Of a stretch of DNA of 7,297 nt, positions 5,345 through 7,297 are shown one piece after another. Under the pieces are notes generated by a model, which was given only the letters and a program-made list of their open reading frames with translations, was not told where the DNA came from and ran no database searches. Positions within the stretch are counted from its first letter, which is position 1; each line of letters opens with the position of its first letter. Position numbers and translations under genes: made by a program. Source of the DNA: Draconibacterium sp. (lineage in GTDB: Bacteria > Bacteroidota > Bacteroidia > Bacteroidales > Prolixibacteraceae); the NCBI GenBank assembly GCA_030595485.1, contig JAUVDE010000165.1, positions 1-7,297 of the forward strand, read 5' to 3'.

Positions 5345-7297
5345 TTAGATTATTAAATTACCAATGTTGTAAACAATAAAAGCAGCAACCCAGGCAAGTC
5401 CGGTGGTGTAGAATACGGCAAAAGCAGCCCATTTCCACGATCCCGATTCGTTTTTAATTGTAGCCACAACACCAATACATGGGAAATAAATGAGTATGAA
5501 AATTAGGAATGCCAAAGCCGACGGAGTGGTAAATACTTTTTGCCCAATTTTTTTCCCTGATTCAAATTTTTCGCCTTGTAGTTTTTTCTGAAGATTAACA
5601 GTGGTTTCATCATCGGGCGATTGATAAAGAACTCCCATGGTGCTAACAACTATTTCTTTTGCTGGTAAGCCGGCAACTAATGCAATTGTCATTTTCCAAT
5701 CGAAGCCAAGCGGACGCATTATCGGCTCAACAAAAACACCAATTCTACCAATGTATGAATGAATCAAACGATCCGATTCTTGTGCGTACTCCAGTGTTTT
5801 AATTTGCGAATCTTTTTCAACTTCATTAAGATTTTGGTTTTGCTGAACCACCTCAATTTTTTGTTCAAAATCCTTGCTTGATTCAGTCTCCCGAGGGAAA
5901 TATTCCAAAGCCCAAACAATTACAACACCCAAAAGAATAATGGTTCCAATCTTTTTTAGGTAGTGCTGCGTTTTATCCCACATGTGGTAAACCACATTTC
6001 TGAAAGTTGGTAAACGATAGGTGGGAAGCTCCATCACAAAAGGAGTTTCTTTATTCTTAAAAACCGTTTTGTTCAGTATTTGTGCGGTTAAGAATGCAAA
6101 GAAAATTCCAGCAGCATAAAGACCAATTAAAATCAATGCTTGATTTTTTTGAAAGAATGCCGAGATAATAAGAATATAAACCGGTAATCGTGCACTGCAC
6201 GACATAAATGGAATTATCAGCATTGTTAAAATACGGTCGCCACGGTTTCGCATCGAGCGTGTTGCCAGAATTGCCGGAACGTTACAGCCAAAACCCATAA
6301 TCATGGGAATAAACGAACGCCCGTGTAATCCAAAACGGTGCATTATGTTATCCATAATAAAAGCTGCCCGCGCCATGTAACCCGAACCTTCTAATATGGA
6401 AATGAAAAAGAACAGAATTAGAATATTAGGTAGAAAGACCAGCACACTTCCGGCTCCACTTATAATTCCATTAGTAAGCAAGTCATTTAACATTCCTTCA
6501 GGTAGAATATTCCCAACGAAAGAGGCCAAAGCACTAACTCCCATATCAATCCAATTCATTGGATAAGCACCAACGGTGAAGGTCGTCCAAAACATAAAAA
6601 ACAGTAGCCCGGTAAAAATGGGGAAACCAAGGTATTTGTTGGTTAACACACTGTCGATTTTTTCGGAGCGGGTTTTTTTTTCTTTCTCAGGTCCTCGATA
6701 TGTTTCTTTTAAGGCACCGCTTATAAAACTGTATTTCGCATTGGTAATAACGGTTTCGCTATCATCGTTTTCAAGCAATTCAATTTTACGAATTTCTTTA
6801 TCGGTAACCTGTTTTATTTCTTCGTAATTCGAATAATTCGAAAGTAGTTCGTGAACTTGCTTGTCTTTTTCAATCAGTTTCAGCGATAAAAAACGCGACG
6901 AAATTTTATCGGTAATTGGTTTGTCTTCCCTAATTTTCTCACGAATTACTTTTAGCGATTTTTCAAGCTCTTTTCCGTAATTTATATGAATGTGTCTTGA
7001 AACGGTATCTTTTCCCTCAAAAACTTCTACAACCTTATCAATAAGCGCATCTAAACCTTGCCCTTTTGAGCTAACCGTTGGAATAATTGGAATCCCAACT
7101 AATTTTGCCAAAGCATCTTTGTCGAGTTTAAGTTGGCTTTTTTCAAGTTCGTCGAACATATTAAACGCCATAATGGTGCGCAAGTCCATGTCGATTAGTT
7201 GAGTGCTTAAAAACAAACTTCGTTCGAGGTTGGTTGAGTCAAGAACATTAATTACAATATCGGGCGTTTGTTCGTATATAAACTTCCGAACAAATAT
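5345..7297 (-). CDS. feoB: Ferrous iron transport protein B, N-terminus outside window
   Basis: The frame is open to the right edge and shows 650 residues of the inner-membrane Fe(II) transporter. Seen from the visible N-terminus: the G-domain segment PDIVINVLDSTNLERS (12-27) just after the missing G3 motif; G4 NMFD (46-49); G5-like TVSSKGQGL (74-82); a helical soluble linker to about residue 220; then the membrane part with GFGCNVPA (335-342, C338), MSCSARLPVY (365-374, C367) and YFPCIGVVATI (604-614, C607), the cysteine-bearing Gate signatures of FeoB. The P-loop and Switch regions, and any N-terminal FeoA fusion known from some Bacteroides, are off the edge. A Glu/Gln-rich charged segment of about 50 residues (near 468-516) interrupts two membrane helices. 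An internal ATG is not the start, since upstream residues are conserved FeoB sequence. It runs convergent to rpe and is followed after 2 bases by the small cysteine protein. Confidence 0.96.
   Translation of the reverse strand: MFVRKFIYEQTPDIVINVLDSTNLERSLFLSTQLIDMDLRTIMAFNMFDELEKSQLKLDKDALAKLVGIPIIPTVSSKGQGLDALIDKVVEVFEGKDTVSRHIHINYGKELEKSLKVIREKIREDKPITDKISSRFLSLKLIEKDKQVHELLSNYSNYEEIKQVTDKEIRKIELLENDDSETVITNAKYSFISGALKETYRGPEKEKKTRSEKIDSVLTNKYLGFPIFTGLLFFMFWTTFTVGAYPMNWIDMGVSALASFVGNILPEGMLNDLLTNGIISGAGSVLVFLPNILILFFFISILEGSGYMARAAFIMDNIMHRFGLHGRSFIPMIMGFGCNVPAILATRSMRNRGDRILTMLIIPFMSCSARLPVYILIISAFFQKNQALILIGLYAAGIFFAFLTAQILNKTVFKNKETPFVMELPTYRLPTFRNVVYHMWDKTQHYLKKIGTIILLGVVIVWALEYFPRETESSKDFEQKIEVVQQNQNLNEVEKDSQIKTLEYAQESDRLIHSYIGRIGVFVEPIMRPLGFDWKMTIALVAGLPAKEIVVSTMGVLYQSPDDETTVNLQKKLQGEKFESGKKIGQKVFTTPSALAFLIFILIYFPCIGVVATIKNESGSWKWAAFAVFYTTGLAWVAAFIVYNIGNLII

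Noticed and set aside
6576..6827. Open frame on the + strand opposite feoB.
   Set aside because: It is antisense to well-conserved FeoB sequence and its translation resembles no known protein; same for the + strand frame at 6990-7202.

Overview
The window looks like chromosomal core DNA from a member of the Bacteroidota. The evidence is a low to moderate GC content, a short RpoD-type sigma factor that starts MRQLKIT and lacks region 1.1, start codons without Shine-Dalgarno sequences, promoter boxes of the TTG / TAnnTTTG type, and a threonine cluster in which a phosphoglycerate-mutase-like gene sits where thrB would be. A placement near Bacteroidales/Marinilabiliales is a guess from protein flavour only. 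I see no phage, insertion sequence, CRISPR array, tRNA or rRNA.

Region 1 (1-3371, + strand) is threonine biosynthesis from aspartate. It holds the C-terminal end of aspartokinase/homoserine dehydrogenase (thrA, cut by the left edge), then a 402-residue alkaline-phosphatase-superfamily enzyme of the archaeal phosphoglycerate mutase type that is the probable homoserine kinase, then threonine synthase (thrC). Together they would carry aspartate semialdehyde through homoserine and O-phosphohomoserine to threonine. The thrA gap (613-715) holds a degenerate palindromic repeat. The gap before thrC (1925-2060) holds a weak hairpin, a cluster of short dyads and a good Bacteroidota promoter lying so close to the thrC start that the mRNA would be almost leaderless.

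Region 2 (3372-5064, + strand) carries the RpoD-type sigma factor and, 10 bases later, ribulose-phosphate 3-epimerase (rpe), probably co-transcribed. A -7 box lies about 60 bases upstream of rpoD.

Region 3 (5106-7297, - strand) is a ferrous iron uptake pair facing the first two regions. FeoB is cut by the right edge and lacks the first part of its G domain. It is followed after 2 bases by a small single-pass, cysteine-bearing FeoB-associated protein that starts with GTG.

I do not see a wholly new multi-gene system. The points most worth checking are the non-orthologous homoserine kinase, the palindromic repeat inside the thr operon, and the near-leaderless, dyad-rich thrC promoter.
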